Shown here: in pieces, positions 25,538 through 35,019 of the stretch
Numbering within the stretch: the first letter of the stretch is position 1
How the letters are laid out: each line of letters begins with the position of its first letter
Origin: a virus
Reading direction: 5' to 3' (one strand)
Length of the DNA stretch: 40,968 nucleotides
IMG/VR virus record: IMGVR_UViG_3300004097_000017
Span: 1 to 40,968 of that record
Notes under the pieces: model-generated
What the model was told of the DNA's origin: nothing
The model's database searches: none
The model's input: the letters and a program-made list of their open reading frames with translations, nothing else
Made by a program: the position numbers and the translations under genes

Positions 25538-27157
25538 ATGTCTTTTACATCAGTACACAGAAACAGGGTAATTTATCAGTCTGAAGCACTATTTATAAGT
25601 CCAGACGCGACAGGCTACCATTATACAGGAGTAGGCGGTTACGGCCTCTCGACTCCTTCTTTGCAAGATAACCCAGCTAATTCATATGGAGGAACCTTTA
25701 ATGACGGAAAAATGTTTGGGTGGAATCCAGATCCAAATGTAGGGGGCGGTATGGCTACTTGGCCAGATTGGAATCCTGCAAAAACAATAACTATAGGATC
25801 AACTGCTGGAGAGTTGGAAAACCCCGCTTTACCTTCTGGGCACGGAACAGTTATTCAACAACTTAAAAGAGTACAAACAGTTAATTATGGTTTTACTGTA
25901 AATCGTACTGATGTTAATCAGTTTGGTCATTTATCTAGGCTTGATTCTATTGTTATTGAATCTCCTACGGTAAATTTAGATTTCAGTTATTTTTTACTTG
26001 ATGGCTGGAATGAAAGACAGCTAGAGTTTAGCACAGACGGAGAAACAAATTGTTTAAGCGGTGCATTATCACCTGAACTATACCAAGCTGGAAATAATTT
26101 CTTTTTGCTTACTGTACCAGAGGCTAGAGACGCAGTCAAGGGTGATAAAAATGTATCCGAAGAAGAGGCTCCTAGAACAAAAAGTGTTGTTTCTGTTGGG
26201 AATGGATTTTTAACAGATTACAGCGTGGAACTTTCGGTTGGTTCTATCCCTACAGTATCTTGTACTGTCGAAGGAATGAATATTCAGACTGAATTAGATC
26301 AAACAGGATTAAATCTACCAGCTGTAGACATGGTAGATGGCAGTAAGGTAAGTGATGCCTGGACTTACAACGCTAATGGAGAAAAAACTTCTTACGATGG
26401 AGGTTGCACTGGTTTATTCAGTCTTCCAGAATCTAAAAGCGGCTATACTGGTTGTGAAGATGTGGCGGCATTAAGGCCAGCAGATATATGGATTGACATC
26501 AAAGGTCAGGGTTTAATGTCAAAGCAAGTTTCTGGAGATATAAATAATGCACAAAACGGTACGGCTCATATTCAATCAGCTAGTATCAATATACCAATGG
26601 CAAGAACCACACTACAAAGACTTGGTTCTACTTTTGGCTTTTCAAAGGCACTAGATGTGCCTGTTACAACAACTTTAAATGTGTCGGCTATTCTTTCTGA
26701 ATTGCAGGAAGGTAATTTAATGGATCTGCTTTGCGGATGCACGGAGACCGATATTACTATTTCAATACACGATCCAGAGTGTGCAGCTTGCGAAATGAAA
26801 ACAGGAGCCCCAGCAATGAGGTTTACATTCAAGGGAGCTAGGTTGGATTCAGAAAACTTTTCAGCATCGATTGGCGACAATAAAACAGTAGACCTGGCAT
26901 TTAGTGTTCAGGCTGGAGGAGCCGATGACATGCATAAAGGATTGTACATCTCAGGAAAAGAGTCCCTAGAACAGAGAGTGGGAGCGCCTGCAGGTGTATT
27001 AAATGATGGTGTTCCACCAGCATGGACAGGTACAGACGGTAGAGTAAACATTCCTGTAGATACTTCAATCTCAACAGAGAGGGACAAACTAAATACTGCT
27101 CTTTCTGCAAATCTTGCAGGGCTTACGAACCCAGTAGTACTAGGATATAGAGCATAA
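25538..27157 (+). CDS. Tail-tube-like protein, paralogue 1
   Basis: A 539-residue protein, closely related to the next gene over its whole length. Both open with HRNRVIYQSEALFISPD and share VNRTDVNQFGHLSRLDSIV-like and GSIPTVSCTVEGMNI segments. The recurring pattern of long beta strands with DxxNxxG turns and the location before the tape measure gene suggest a tail-tube fold with extra surface domains. Several conserved cysteines (for example CGCTETDIT and CAAC) occur in the C-terminal half. It has no clear ribosome-binding site, unlike its paralogue. Confidence 0.6.
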   Translation: MSFTSVHRNRVIYQSEALFISPDATGYHYTGVGGYGLSTPSLQDNPANSYGGTFNDGKMFGWNPDPNVGGGMATWPDWNPAKTITIGSTAGELENPALPSGHGTVIQQLKRVQTVNYGFTVNRTDVNQFGHLSRLDSIVIESPTVNLDFSYFLLDGWNERQLEFSTDGETNCLSGALSPELYQAGNNFFLLTVPEARDAVKGDKNVSEEEAPRTKSVVSVGNGFLTDYSVELSVGSIPTVSCTVEGMNIQTELDQTGLNLPAVDMVDGSKVSDAWTYNANGEKTSYDGGCTGLFSLPESKSGYTGCEDVAALRPADIWIDIKGQGLMSKQVSGDINNAQNGTAHIQSASINIPMARTTLQRLGSTFGFSKALDVPVTTTLNVSAILSELQEGNLMDLLCGCTETDITISIHDPECAACEMKTGAPAMRFTFKGARLDSENFSASIGDNKTVDLAFSVQAGGADDMHKGLYISGKESLEQRVGAPAGVLNDGVPPAWTGTDGRVNIPVDTSISTERDKLNTALSANLAGLTNPVVLGYRA

Positions 27158-27195
27158 ACAATAATTTTTTTAACTGAAAAAACGAGGACAAAATC

Positions 27196-28749
27196 ATGGC
27201 AGTTCACAGAAACAGAGTAATTTATCAATCAGAGGCCTTATTTATTAGCCCAGATTCAACTGGCTACCATTATACTGGTAAGTATGGCTACGGATTGATG
27301 ACACCCCCTATAAACGCAGACCAGGCAGCTGGAGGCATCAACGAAAAAGGCCAAATGGTCGGATGGAAATGCGGAGACGCGTGGCCAGAATGGAATGCTG
27401 ATGGTTCAGATGCTGATTATGCAGAATCCCACGGGTCAATAATAAAGCAATTAAAAAGGGTTCAGAGTGCAAACTACGGATTCTCTATTAATAAAACAGA
27501 TATCAACCAATACGGTCACCTATCAAAGCTTGACTCGATTGTTGTAGAGTCCCCAACAGTTAACTTAGATTTTAGTTATTATCTCCTAGACGGATATAAC
27601 GAAAGAATGCTTGAGTTCGTAACGAACGGTGAAACAAACACTTTGAGTGGAGCCATGTCCCCAGAGTTGTATCAAGCTGGTAACAACTTTTTTATTCTTA
27701 CATTGCCTGAAGCTAGAGACGCTGTTGCAGGTGATGTAGATCTCGACGAAAGAGGAGTGCTGGAAGACAAAACTGTTATCTCTTTGGGTAACGGATATCT
27801 TACTGACTATTCTGTTGACATCTCTGTAGGTTCTATTCCAACAGTATCTTGTACTGTGGAAGGAATGAATATTAGAAGTGATATTGGAGAAACTGGGCTC
27901 GACTTACCTTCGGTTGACGCTAATGACGGAAGTTTGATTAGTAATGCGTGGTATCAAGGACGTAATGGAGAATGCAGACCTCCAAATGAAGCTGCATGTA
28001 CTGGCTTGTTCTCGCTTCCTGCCGCAAATAGTGGATACACAGGCTGCGACGATGTTCCAGCACTTCGCCCAGGCGATGTTGTTTTGGATTTGCAAAATAA
28101 ATCTTTGATCACAACCCAAGTAACTGGTAGTGCTGATCGACCACTTCGTGGAAGCGCACACATCCAGTCTTGTTCCATTAGTCTTCCAATGGGTAGAACT
28201 ACCCTACAAAGACTTGGTTCTACTTTTGGTTTCTCTAAAGCTATTGACTTGCCTCTTACGGTAACGATGACAATCAATGCATTGGTGTCCGAGCTTAAAG
28301 AAGGAAACATGGTTGATCTTTTATGTGGATGCGACGAGCACGAACTTTCTGTTAAGGTCTTCGACCCAGAGTGTTTTGATTGCGTAACTAAAGACGGACC
28401 TCTTGCTGTTATGTATACCCTGAAGGGGGCAAGACTTGAAAGCGAAAATATTACATCTTCTATTGGTGACAACAAATCTGTTGACCTTACCTTCTCCGCT
28501 CAAATTGGTGGAGCAGATGACGGGGGAAGGGGTTTGTTTATCTCTGGTAAAGAAGCTCCCGAAGCCTCTATACCAGGTTTACCACCAGGTTGGACGGGGC
28601 TTGGAGGAAAGGAAAATACTCCATTCATCTCCGAGGTACCGCCCGATGCAATTGCATATAATCCTTCTCAACAATACAAGTTGAACCGAGTTATTCAAAA
28701 TGGTACACAGTACTACATCGCTAAACAATCCATTAAATACAGGAATTAA
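27196..28749 (+). CDS. Tail-tube-like protein, paralogue 2 (likely the abundant copy)
   Basis: A 517-residue paralogue of the preceding protein with the same domain order. The leader AAAAACGAGGACAAAATCATG is nearly the same as that of the decoration protein, with a GAGG ribosome-binding site, and codon use is biased (CTT, ATC, TCC), like that of the capsid gene. I therefore infer that this copy is the major tail-tube protein and the 25538 copy a minor one. The last 50 residues differ from paralogue 1 and read like a small carbohydrate-binding tail (PDAIAYNPSQQYKLNRVIQN). Confidence 0.62.
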   Translation: MAVHRNRVIYQSEALFISPDSTGYHYTGKYGYGLMTPPINADQAAGGINEKGQMVGWKCGDAWPEWNADGSDADYAESHGSIIKQLKRVQSANYGFSINKTDINQYGHLSKLDSIVVESPTVNLDFSYYLLDGYNERMLEFVTNGETNTLSGAMSPELYQAGNNFFILTLPEARDAVAGDVDLDERGVLEDKTVISLGNGYLTDYSVDISVGSIPTVSCTVEGMNIRSDIGETGLDLPSVDANDGSLISNAWYQGRNGECRPPNEAACTGLFSLPAANSGYTGCDDVPALRPGDVVLDLQNKSLITTQVTGSADRPLRGSAHIQSCSISLPMGRTTLQRLGSTFGFSKAIDLPLTVTMTINALVSELKEGNMVDLLCGCDEHELSVKVFDPECFDCVTKDGPLAVMYTLKGARLESENITSSIGDNKSVDLTFSAQIGGADDGGRGLFISGKEAPEASIPGLPPGWTGLGGKENTPFISEVPPDAIAYNPSQQYKLNRVIQNGTQYYIAKQSIKYRN

Positions 28750-28755
28750 TAAATT

Positions 28756-30483
28756 ATGAGTACATTAAAGCAAGAAATATTAAAAGAAGTCTTGAAGGGG
28801 GAAAACGTCCTTCAGAGTTATGATGCTGGAGCGGCTAGCGCTCATGGAAACGAAGGCAATGTCTATGAATGTAGATTTGATGCTCCCGTTTATGACACTG
28901 AAACTGGAAGCGGAATTACCGCTCTAGACGGTGATCTTCGCAAGTATTCAAGGGAAGACGCTAATGGAGATCCAGTTACTTACGTTGTCAAGAAGGCTAA
29001 CGGAGTAGGACAAGAGCTTGTTTACAATGCAGACGCTTCTGGTAAAATCGGAAAAGTTGGAGATGCTCTTAATATCGCAACATTTATTAATACGACAATC
29101 AGTCTCAAAGATGGTGAAGATTTGTTGAAAAATGAGAATAAGTATTTTACAAGATCTCACGCTGCTATCACAAGTACTCTCGGAGGAGTTACTACTACAG
29201 CTAAACTTACAGGGTCAGCAACAACCGATGCAAAGATTTTCCTGGGAGACGCTAATTTACTTAAGGAAAGTTGGGGAGATGTTAGGGATGATGTATTTGT
29301 CACACCTACAGTAACAACCAGTTCAGCTGATGCTGGTCAATTGATTTTCCCAGTAACGCATCCAACTACCAGTACGGAAGAAGCAAGAATTTTCTCCAAG
29401 AAATTTATTGGAAAAATCGATGACACTACAACTGATATAGACCCAGGTACCATCTTCTATTATGATGGAACCGAAGCTATTTTTAATGATGGCACTGGCA
29501 CTATGACTGCTATTGCTACTTGCAAGGGCTGGTATCAGGTTGTAGGTGTAGCGCCTGTCAATATCAAAGATGAAACTAATGCAGGAACACCGCCAACCGC
29601 TATTGTTTATGATGCAGCCGCAAGGAATGCCGCTACTACCGCAGCTACTTTGCCTGCAACTTACATTTTGGCTAGAGATACTGGAGGAGCTGCGGTGACA
29701 TTTTCTACCGCTAAGGGTCATGTTGATTTGGGTACTCCAGAAATTGTAGCAACAGATAAGGTTTGGACTGAGACGATCCACGGCGCTGCGCAGCGCGAAT
29801 TAATCATGAATCCAGCAGCGACAAATGCTTACTGGGGTCTTGATGCTGCTGCTACCGAGCCTGTGGATGATGGTGTTGGGGCAGCTGCTGCAGCGACTGC
29901 AGCTGGCTGGGACTTGACAACTGCTGAAGATCTAGAAGATGCAGACTACTGGAATAAAATTTCAGAAGGATTTATCGAGGATCATGATATACCTGTTGGT
30001 GCTGCTGGCTTAGAAGGCGCAGATCTTGGGGGAGAGTATTCTCCATTTGATTCTGCTGGAGCCAATAAGGCTGCTTATACTGGTTACACTCCTGTACCGA
30101 ATAATGCTACATATAGAGTCAATGAAATATTGTCCACTAGCACGGCTGGAACAAGTACTCCAGTTGAGGTTGTTACTGAATTTAAGCATGGTCTCGAGCC
30201 TGGTGATGAGATAATTATCGCAGACGTAGAAGATGGTGCTGGAAATGCTATTGCTGCAGTCAATGGAACTCATACAGTGGGTCGAGTAGGTGGAGCAGCT
30301 GGAACTGATCCATTTACTTTTGAGCTTGATGGAACTGACTTGACAACATTGGGCATCCCATCGGTAGCTGCAAGTAGTGGTAAGGGAACTGCTTCTTTCA
30401 CAGCCGCACAGAATATCGCGCATACTGTATGGGGATCTCATAATCCTCCTACCACCGATCAAGCTTTAGTTTACAGGCATTAA
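28756..30483 (+). CDS. Ala/Thr/Gly-rich major structural protein
   Basis: A 575-residue protein rich in Ala, Thr, Gly and Asp, with highly biased codon use, placed 6 bases after the tail-tube paralogue. The composition (segments AAAAATAAGWDLTTAEDLED and NAGTPPTAIVYDAAARN) suggests a secreted-style or virion surface protein of beta-sandwich domains. It could decorate the tail tube. I see no catalytic motif and no link to sheath proteins. Two 150-residue antisense frames inside it are by-products of the codon bias. Confidence 0.55.
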   Translation: MSTLKQEILKEVLKGENVLQSYDAGAASAHGNEGNVYECRFDAPVYDTETGSGITALDGDLRKYSREDANGDPVTYVVKKANGVGQELVYNADASGKIGKVGDALNIATFINTTISLKDGEDLLKNENKYFTRSHAAITSTLGGVTTTAKLTGSATTDAKIFLGDANLLKESWGDVRDDVFVTPTVTTSSADAGQLIFPVTHPTTSTEEARIFSKKFIGKIDDTTTDIDPGTIFYYDGTEAIFNDGTGTMTAIATCKGWYQVVGVAPVNIKDETNAGTPPTAIVYDAAARNAATTAATLPATYILARDTGGAAVTFSTAKGHVDLGTPEIVATDKVWTETIHGAAQRELIMNPAATNAYWGLDAAATEPVDDGVGAAAAATAAGWDLTTAEDLEDADYWNKISEGFIEDHDIPVGAAGLEGADLGGEYSPFDSAGANKAAYTGYTPVPNNATYRVNEILSTSTAGTSTPVEVVTEFKHGLEPGDEIIIADVEDGAGNAIAAVNGTHTVGRVGGAAGTDPFTFELDGTDLTTLGIPSVAASSGKGTASFTAAQNIAHTVWGSHNPPTTDQALVYRH

Positions 30484-30508
30484 TTTTATTCCTAGATAAC
30501 CGAGGTAG

Positions 30509-30514
30509 GTGTAT
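30509..30514 (+). promoter_or_regulatory. GTGTAT element before the third tail-tube-like gene
   Basis: GTGTATATAAA in the 39-base gap, with GTGTAT ending 8 bases before the ATG. A GAGG lies about 18 bases upstream of the ATG, too far for a usual ribosome-binding site. Confidence 0.35.
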
Positions 30515-30522
30515 ATAAACAT

Positions 30523-31944
30523 ATGCCTCAGTTAAGGAATGCAATTAGATATAATGCGGCGGGCCTGTTCTTAACAGACTCTCCTGCTATACGGCCTGAA
30601 ACAAAGGATATACACTTCTTCAATAGAGTGCAGAAGGCAGATATATCTGTGTCTGTAAATAGACAGGATATTAAAAACCTTGGCTCCGACAGTTTTCTTG
30701 ATCGAAAAATAGTATCTGAACCAGATATTACAATTAATTTTGATTATTTTCTAACTGATGGTCATGAAGAAAGCGTCCTTGGTTTTAATATTGCATCGGG
30801 ACATCAAGATGTAAGTGGCTCAATTTATAAGGACTTAAAAGAAGACAAGACTGCATTTCTGGTTATAGGCGAAGAGCCCTTTGATTTAACTGGTTATGCG
30901 GCTAAACCTGGAAAGTTCAAGGGTTGCACTGCGATTGGTTTGGGTAATTGCTATTTAACTGATTACAGTATTAGTGCCTCCGTGGGTTCAATTGCCCAGG
31001 CTAGTGCATCAATGAAATGCTCAAACATAAACTACCAGTGTGTGGAGGGTCATACTTGGGAGGAAATATTAGAAGCAATTGGTGCTATACTTGACCAAGA
31101 AGATAATGCGGACGATGACTTTATAAGGTTTCAAGATGATGGTAGAATAGTTCTGGATGGAGAAAACGAAAATACTGCATTCAAAGGACTGAAAATGCCT
31201 TCACTGGATTTAGTTAATAAAGGCGCGGAGATTACTGGGACTGGATTAATTTTTGATCCTATATTATATAATTCAGCTGCTGCTGCACTGGCTCCTGGTG
31301 GAATAAAAGTTAATCTTGAAAACTTAAATGTGGGTGGACCTATTCTTTCTGGCGACTTTACTGGAACATGTTTTAATGGTCATGCTAATATACAAAGCTT
31401 TAATATAACAGTTCCATTTGAGAGAGAAAATCTATACGGATTTGAGTCTATGCATGCATACGGAAGAAAAATGAAGTATCCACAATTAGGTAATATATCT
31501 TTTGAATTAACTTCTAGTGCTTTTGAAAGTGGAGAATTTTTTGATATACTATGTGATGATAGAGAATATAAAATAGAAATATTATTAAATAATCAATGTA
31601 ACTTTTCATGTTTGGGCTCTGCTAGTAAGGATACCTTTATGAAGTTGATTGTTGATAATGCTAAGTTTGATAATTATAGTATAAGTAATAGTATTGGTGG
31701 ACAGGCTAGTACCGTGTCCTGTAATTTTTCTTTTGGTATGAGTAGGGGTGAGGGGTTTTGTATGAGTGGTAGCTATCCGAACACCAGGGAAGAGGATTGC
31801 TTGCCGTCAACCCAGCATGTACCTTTTGATTTTGACGTATCTAGGGTATTGACGGATGTCGATACAGCAACGAATGTTAAAGTGCATACGATACTTGGTG
31901 ATGAGAATAAGCCAGCAGATCTCACGACCGAAAGAGAGCCGTGA
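30523..31944 (+). CDS. Tail-tube-like protein, divergent paralogue 3
   Basis: A 473-residue protein with the same plan as the two preceding paralogues but much more divergent: AIRYNAAGLFLTDSPAIRP aligns with their start, SVSVNRQDIKNLGSDSFLDR with VNRTDVNQFGHLSRLDS, and GLGNCYLTDYSISASVGSIA with GNGFLTDYSVELSVGSIP. It could be a distal or terminal tube ring, or an initiator at the baseplate. Its GTGA stop overlaps the start of the next gene. Confidence 0.6.
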   Translation: MPQLRNAIRYNAAGLFLTDSPAIRPETKDIHFFNRVQKADISVSVNRQDIKNLGSDSFLDRKIVSEPDITINFDYFLTDGHEESVLGFNIASGHQDVSGSIYKDLKEDKTAFLVIGEEPFDLTGYAAKPGKFKGCTAIGLGNCYLTDYSISASVGSIAQASASMKCSNINYQCVEGHTWEEILEAIGAILDQEDNADDDFIRFQDDGRIVLDGENENTAFKGLKMPSLDLVNKGAEITGTGLIFDPILYNSAAAALAPGGIKVNLENLNVGGPILSGDFTGTCFNGHANIQSFNITVPFERENLYGFESMHAYGRKMKYPQLGNISFELTSSAFESGEFFDILCDDREYKIEILLNNQCNFSCLGSASKDTFMKLIVDNAKFDNYSISNSIGGQASTVSCNFSFGMSRGEGFCMSGSYPNTREEDCLPSTQHVPFDFDVSRVLTDVDTATNVKVHTILGDENKPADLTTEREP

Positions 31945-32897
31945 CATACCTACCCGCAAAAGTAAAGGTTTCCTGGCTGAAGCCTATAGATACCCAAGGG
32001 GTTGAGAAAATAGAACTCTATAGATATAGGAAGTATCTTCATAGGTGCGACGATTATTTAGAATATGGAACAAAGGTTCATGAGACAAACAGAATAGATG
32101 ATGGTTATTATGTTGATGAAGTTAAAAATCCGTCGGATTGGGCTTATGCGGCGTTTTCTGTAAACGAGATAAGCATATCTCCGTGCATAGTTACAATACA
32201 TACGGTTTATGAAGATAAGGATCATGATGGTATAGAGGATAATGTGGATCAATTTTTAAATGACACCGATAACGATGGTATTGATAACAAATGTGATGCA
32301 GATTATTATACAAATATATTCAAGAACGATAATGATGGTGACGGCATAATTGATGAATGCGATACTGATGACGACGATGACGGAATTTTAGATGTTGATG
32401 ACCCATTTCCATGGGACTACAATAGGAAGCTAAAAGTAATTATAGGTGGCTCGGAATACGAGCAGGACTATCCCGATGGTGCAGTTGTTGGTTTAATCGC
32501 ATCCCCAAACTCTACTGATGGCGAAGACTTCTTGGGGTGGGAAGGAGAAGTGTCTGAATCTAGCGAATTAATCACATCTGTGGTTATGAACAAAGATCAG
32601 GTGGTGAAAGGTTTATTTGGTGAGAAGTATTTTGAAATTACCATAGAGCAAAGATTAGGCATAGATGCAAATGGAAATACTGTAAATATCCTAGGAACAT
32701 ATGGCAATGTGTTGGGGGCTGGACAAAAAAGATTTGCGAGGGAGGTTGGCGTTATAGCTCAACCAAGCGCTGGTTACGAATTTATGGAATGGCAGGGTAA
32801 TTTAGTATTAGATAGTGTAAGCAAATATTCACCTAGTTTTTCATTTATAATGCCAGAATATGATTTTACATTGTATGCTATATTTAAATCGGCATAA
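31941..32897 (+). CDS. Adhesin-like protein: FN3-like, Ca-binding repeats, InlB-like repeats; GTG start
   Basis: The frame opens at GTG 31941, overlapping the previous stop. Residues of about 1-90 look like a fibronectin-type III domain (KVKVSWLKPIDTQGVEKIEL). Residues of about 93-155 are thrombospondin-3-type calcium-binding repeats of the form D-x-D-x-D-G-I-x-D, in four copies. Residues of about 160-318 hold two divergent InlB-type repeats (segments DFLGWEGEVSES and GYEFMEWQGNL). No signal peptide, so it is exported as part of the virion rather than by Sec. Probably an adhesive tail-tip or fibre protein. Confidence 0.7.
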   Translation: MTYLPAKVKVSWLKPIDTQGVEKIELYRYRKYLHRCDDYLEYGTKVHETNRIDDGYYVDEVKNPSDWAYAAFSVNEISISPCIVTIHTVYEDKDHDGIEDNVDQFLNDTDNDGIDNKCDADYYTNIFKNDNDGDGIIDECDTDDDDDGILDVDDPFPWDYNRKLKVIIGGSEYEQDYPDGAVVGLIASPNSTDGEDFLGWEGEVSESSELITSVVMNKDQVVKGLFGEKYFEITIEQRLGIDANGNTVNILGTYGNVLGAGQKRFAREVGVIAQPSAGYEFMEWQGNLVLDSVSKYSPSFSFIMPEYDFTLYAIFKSA

Positions 32898-32926
32898 TTA
32901 ATTAACCTTTAAATTATTTATCGTAA

Positions 32927-32933
32927 AGTGTAA
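32927..32933 (+). promoter_or_regulatory. AGTGTAA element before the LamG adhesin gene
   Basis: AAAGTGTAATATACTATATG: the AGTGTAA word ends 8 bases before the ATG, and the gap is A/T only. No ribosome-binding site is visible. Confidence 0.45.
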
Positions 32934-32941
32934 TATACTAT

Positions 32942-35002
32942 ATGAATTTTCTTACTAAAAAACTAAAGGTTACATGGAAGAGACCCCTCCATATAAATGA
33001 TACTGTGTCTCTTGTTATTTATAGATACAAGCAAGATATTATTCAGCCTACTTGCGAAAACATGCCTACTATGGGTGAGTTGGTTTACGAGACTCATGTT
33101 ATAGATGAAGGCTTCTTTGATGATGAGGTTGCTTCAGGTACATGGCATTATGCAATATATTCAAAAAATAAAGCGGGCTTGTCTCCTTGTGCTATAGATA
33201 CATATGAAATAATGTTCGACTCTGACGGCGATGGTGTACCCGATGACCTGGATCAGTATCCGTATGATCCTAATAGGGCGTCTGGTGTTGATAGCGATGG
33301 GGATGGGATAGATGACGAGTTTGATGCTGTAAGTGCGAATATTGCAATTAATTCAGTAGATCTAAATAGCCTGCAGGCCACATTTGATATATCTATAATT
33401 GGCACAGATATACAAGCATGGACATTTAGTATAGATGGAGGAGCTCCAGTGCAAGGAACCAATACCACATTCACAGTTCAGTTAGCTTCAGATGGTGTGC
33501 ATACTGTATTATTTGAAGGATTTGATGGGGCTGGTAATTTCCTTATCGACGAAGAGGAGTCATTTAACTTATCGGAAGACGCATACATAGATATAGAAAG
33601 ATTAGAGGTTAATGCCGCTGGACATATTGAGGTAGATGTTGATGTAGGTGGAACCGATGTTGAGGCTTGGGGGGTTCAAGTTTACAATGAGTCTGATGCT
33701 TTAGTTTCTTATACGGAGCCTAAGCATTTGATTTCATCTGGGATCACGACAGACATAAGGGCTAATGTGAATGGTGGGGCTAGATACAAAGTTATGGTTG
33801 TAGCTGTGGATTCAAGTGACGGTAACCTTGCTGTTAATCAGCAATTTATTAACTTGCCCAACGAAGGCGCAGATTCTCTCTGGGGCACCGATACTGGGAG
33901 TGGTCAGCTTGGTATACCTGAACCAGATTTAAATTTTTATACTGGCGCGCAGGGTGGTTATGCAATTTATGAGTATCCAGATAGATCGAGTCCCGCTTTT
34001 AATGTGACTCATAAGTCTACGGTTTTTACGGGATTCTTGAGTTCTAGTTTTTACACAGATCAGGCGGATGTTTGGCTTTACCAGTTAAGATCCTCTGTAT
34101 ATAGTGAGATGGTTCCTGAAAAATGGTACCAAATGACAACGGTATCTATAACTAATACCAATGGAGATAGGTGTATCAGATTGTTTGTTAATGGAATATT
34201 AACTGGGCAGATGGTTTTACATTCGACGCAATCTTCATCCCAAAACAGAAACTTACTAATTGGTGCAGTAGATGTTAGTAGCTGGCAACTTGATCATGCT
34301 TTTAATGGTAGAATTGATCAACCTTGTTTTTGGGGAAGAACTTTATCAAATAGTGAGGTACTTGATTTATACAACCAGGGTAGCGGGCTAAGTTACGGTA
34401 ATATGAGTTCATCAATGAAGACTGATATTAAGAAGTGCTACGAATTTGATTCCCCTTCGGTGGTGTCAACTAGTTCTCACTCTGGTGTAAGTTCTGCAGA
34501 GAAGTTCAACGCTTTTGGTTATTCGGTTGAGAAGGTTAGTAACCAAGATGCAGATATAAAGGTTGCTGGAGCACAATTCATAAACCACCCAATTACCCAG
34601 CCAGGGGGCAAGGTTTCAAGTCATGCATTCACTCCTTGCTTTTTACCTTCTTTAAAGGACGGAATTAACCCCTCTACTGGAGTAGAGTATACCACGGCTG
34701 AGCTTGCTGATTTTTATGGAAGAGACACCAGAAAAGTTTCTACAATAATTGTTGATAGAGCTGGCGATGCCGTTAAGCATATACCTGCAGATTTTAGAGA
34801 TTTTTCAAGTTCAATTTGGTTGAAGAGGGAAGGTAGGGGCCCTGGGATGACTTCTAACACTGCTACATTAAGGGGATCTGCTGTAGCTTATTTGATGGCT
34901 GAGTATGCGGGCTGGTCAAGCGGGAAGGTTTCTAAATTCACAATGCTTACAAGCGGCCCGAGCTATGAGACTGATGCTAATTATTGGATGATAGGCAAGT
35001 AA
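32942..35002 (+). CDS. Adhesin-like protein: FN3-like, Ca-binding repeats, beta-sandwich, LamG-like domain
   Basis: A 686-residue protein whose first 130 residues parallel the preceding gene: FN3-like (KLKVTWKRPLHINDTVSLVI) and then thrombospondin-3-type repeats (DSDGDGVPDD and DSDGDGIDDEFD). Residues of about 135-310 look like two immunoglobulin-like beta-sandwiches. Residues of about 345-490 match a LamG/concanavalin-like jelly roll (PEKWYQMTTVSITNTNGD, RLFVNGILTGQ, NGRIDQPCFWGRTLSNSE), a fold that often binds carbohydrate. The tail of about 170 residues is not recognised. It lies just before the tape measure gene. It is probably a glycan-binding tail protein; no signal peptide is present. 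Confidence 0.75.
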   Translation: MNFLTKKLKVTWKRPLHINDTVSLVIYRYKQDIIQPTCENMPTMGELVYETHVIDEGFFDDEVASGTWHYAIYSKNKAGLSPCAIDTYEIMFDSDGDGVPDDLDQYPYDPNRASGVDSDGDGIDDEFDAVSANIAINSVDLNSLQATFDISIIGTDIQAWTFSIDGGAPVQGTNTTFTVQLASDGVHTVLFEGFDGAGNFLIDEEESFNLSEDAYIDIERLEVNAAGHIEVDVDVGGTDVEAWGVQVYNESDALVSYTEPKHLISSGITTDIRANVNGGARYKVMVVAVDSSDGNLAVNQQFINLPNEGADSLWGTDTGSGQLGIPEPDLNFYTGAQGGYAIYEYPDRSSPAFNVTHKSTVFTGFLSSSFYTDQADVWLYQLRSSVYSEMVPEKWYQMTTVSITNTNGDRCIRLFVNGILTGQMVLHSTQSSSQNRNLLIGAVDVSSWQLDHAFNGRIDQPCFWGRTLSNSEVLDLYNQGSGLSYGNMSSSMKTDIKKCYEFDSPSVVSTSSHSGVSSAEKFNAFGYSVEKVSNQDADIKVAGAQFINHPITQPGGKVSSHAFTPCFLPSLKDGINPSTGVEYTTAELADFYGRDTRKVSTIIVDRAGDAVKHIPADFRDFSSSIWLKREGRGPGMTSNTATLRGSAVAYLMAEYAGWSSGKVSKFTMLTSGPSYETDANYWMIGK

Positions 35003-35019
35003 TATAAAAAAAAATAATA

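Noticed and set aside
27954-28475. 173-residue antisense frame in tail-tube paralogue 2
   Set aside because: Lies wholly within a conserved plus-strand gene and has no counterpart opposite paralogue 1 at the same place.
29323-30462. Two antisense frames of about 150 residues in the Ala-rich structural gene
   Set aside because: Cys/Ser/Trp-rich translations typical of the reverse of Ala/Thr-rich coding sequence; the plus-strand gene is continuous and well supported.
28756-30483. Ala-rich protein as tail sheath
   Set aside because: No sheath-like segment was recognised and composition points to a decoration-type protein; absence of a sheath in the window is not proof of a siphovirus.
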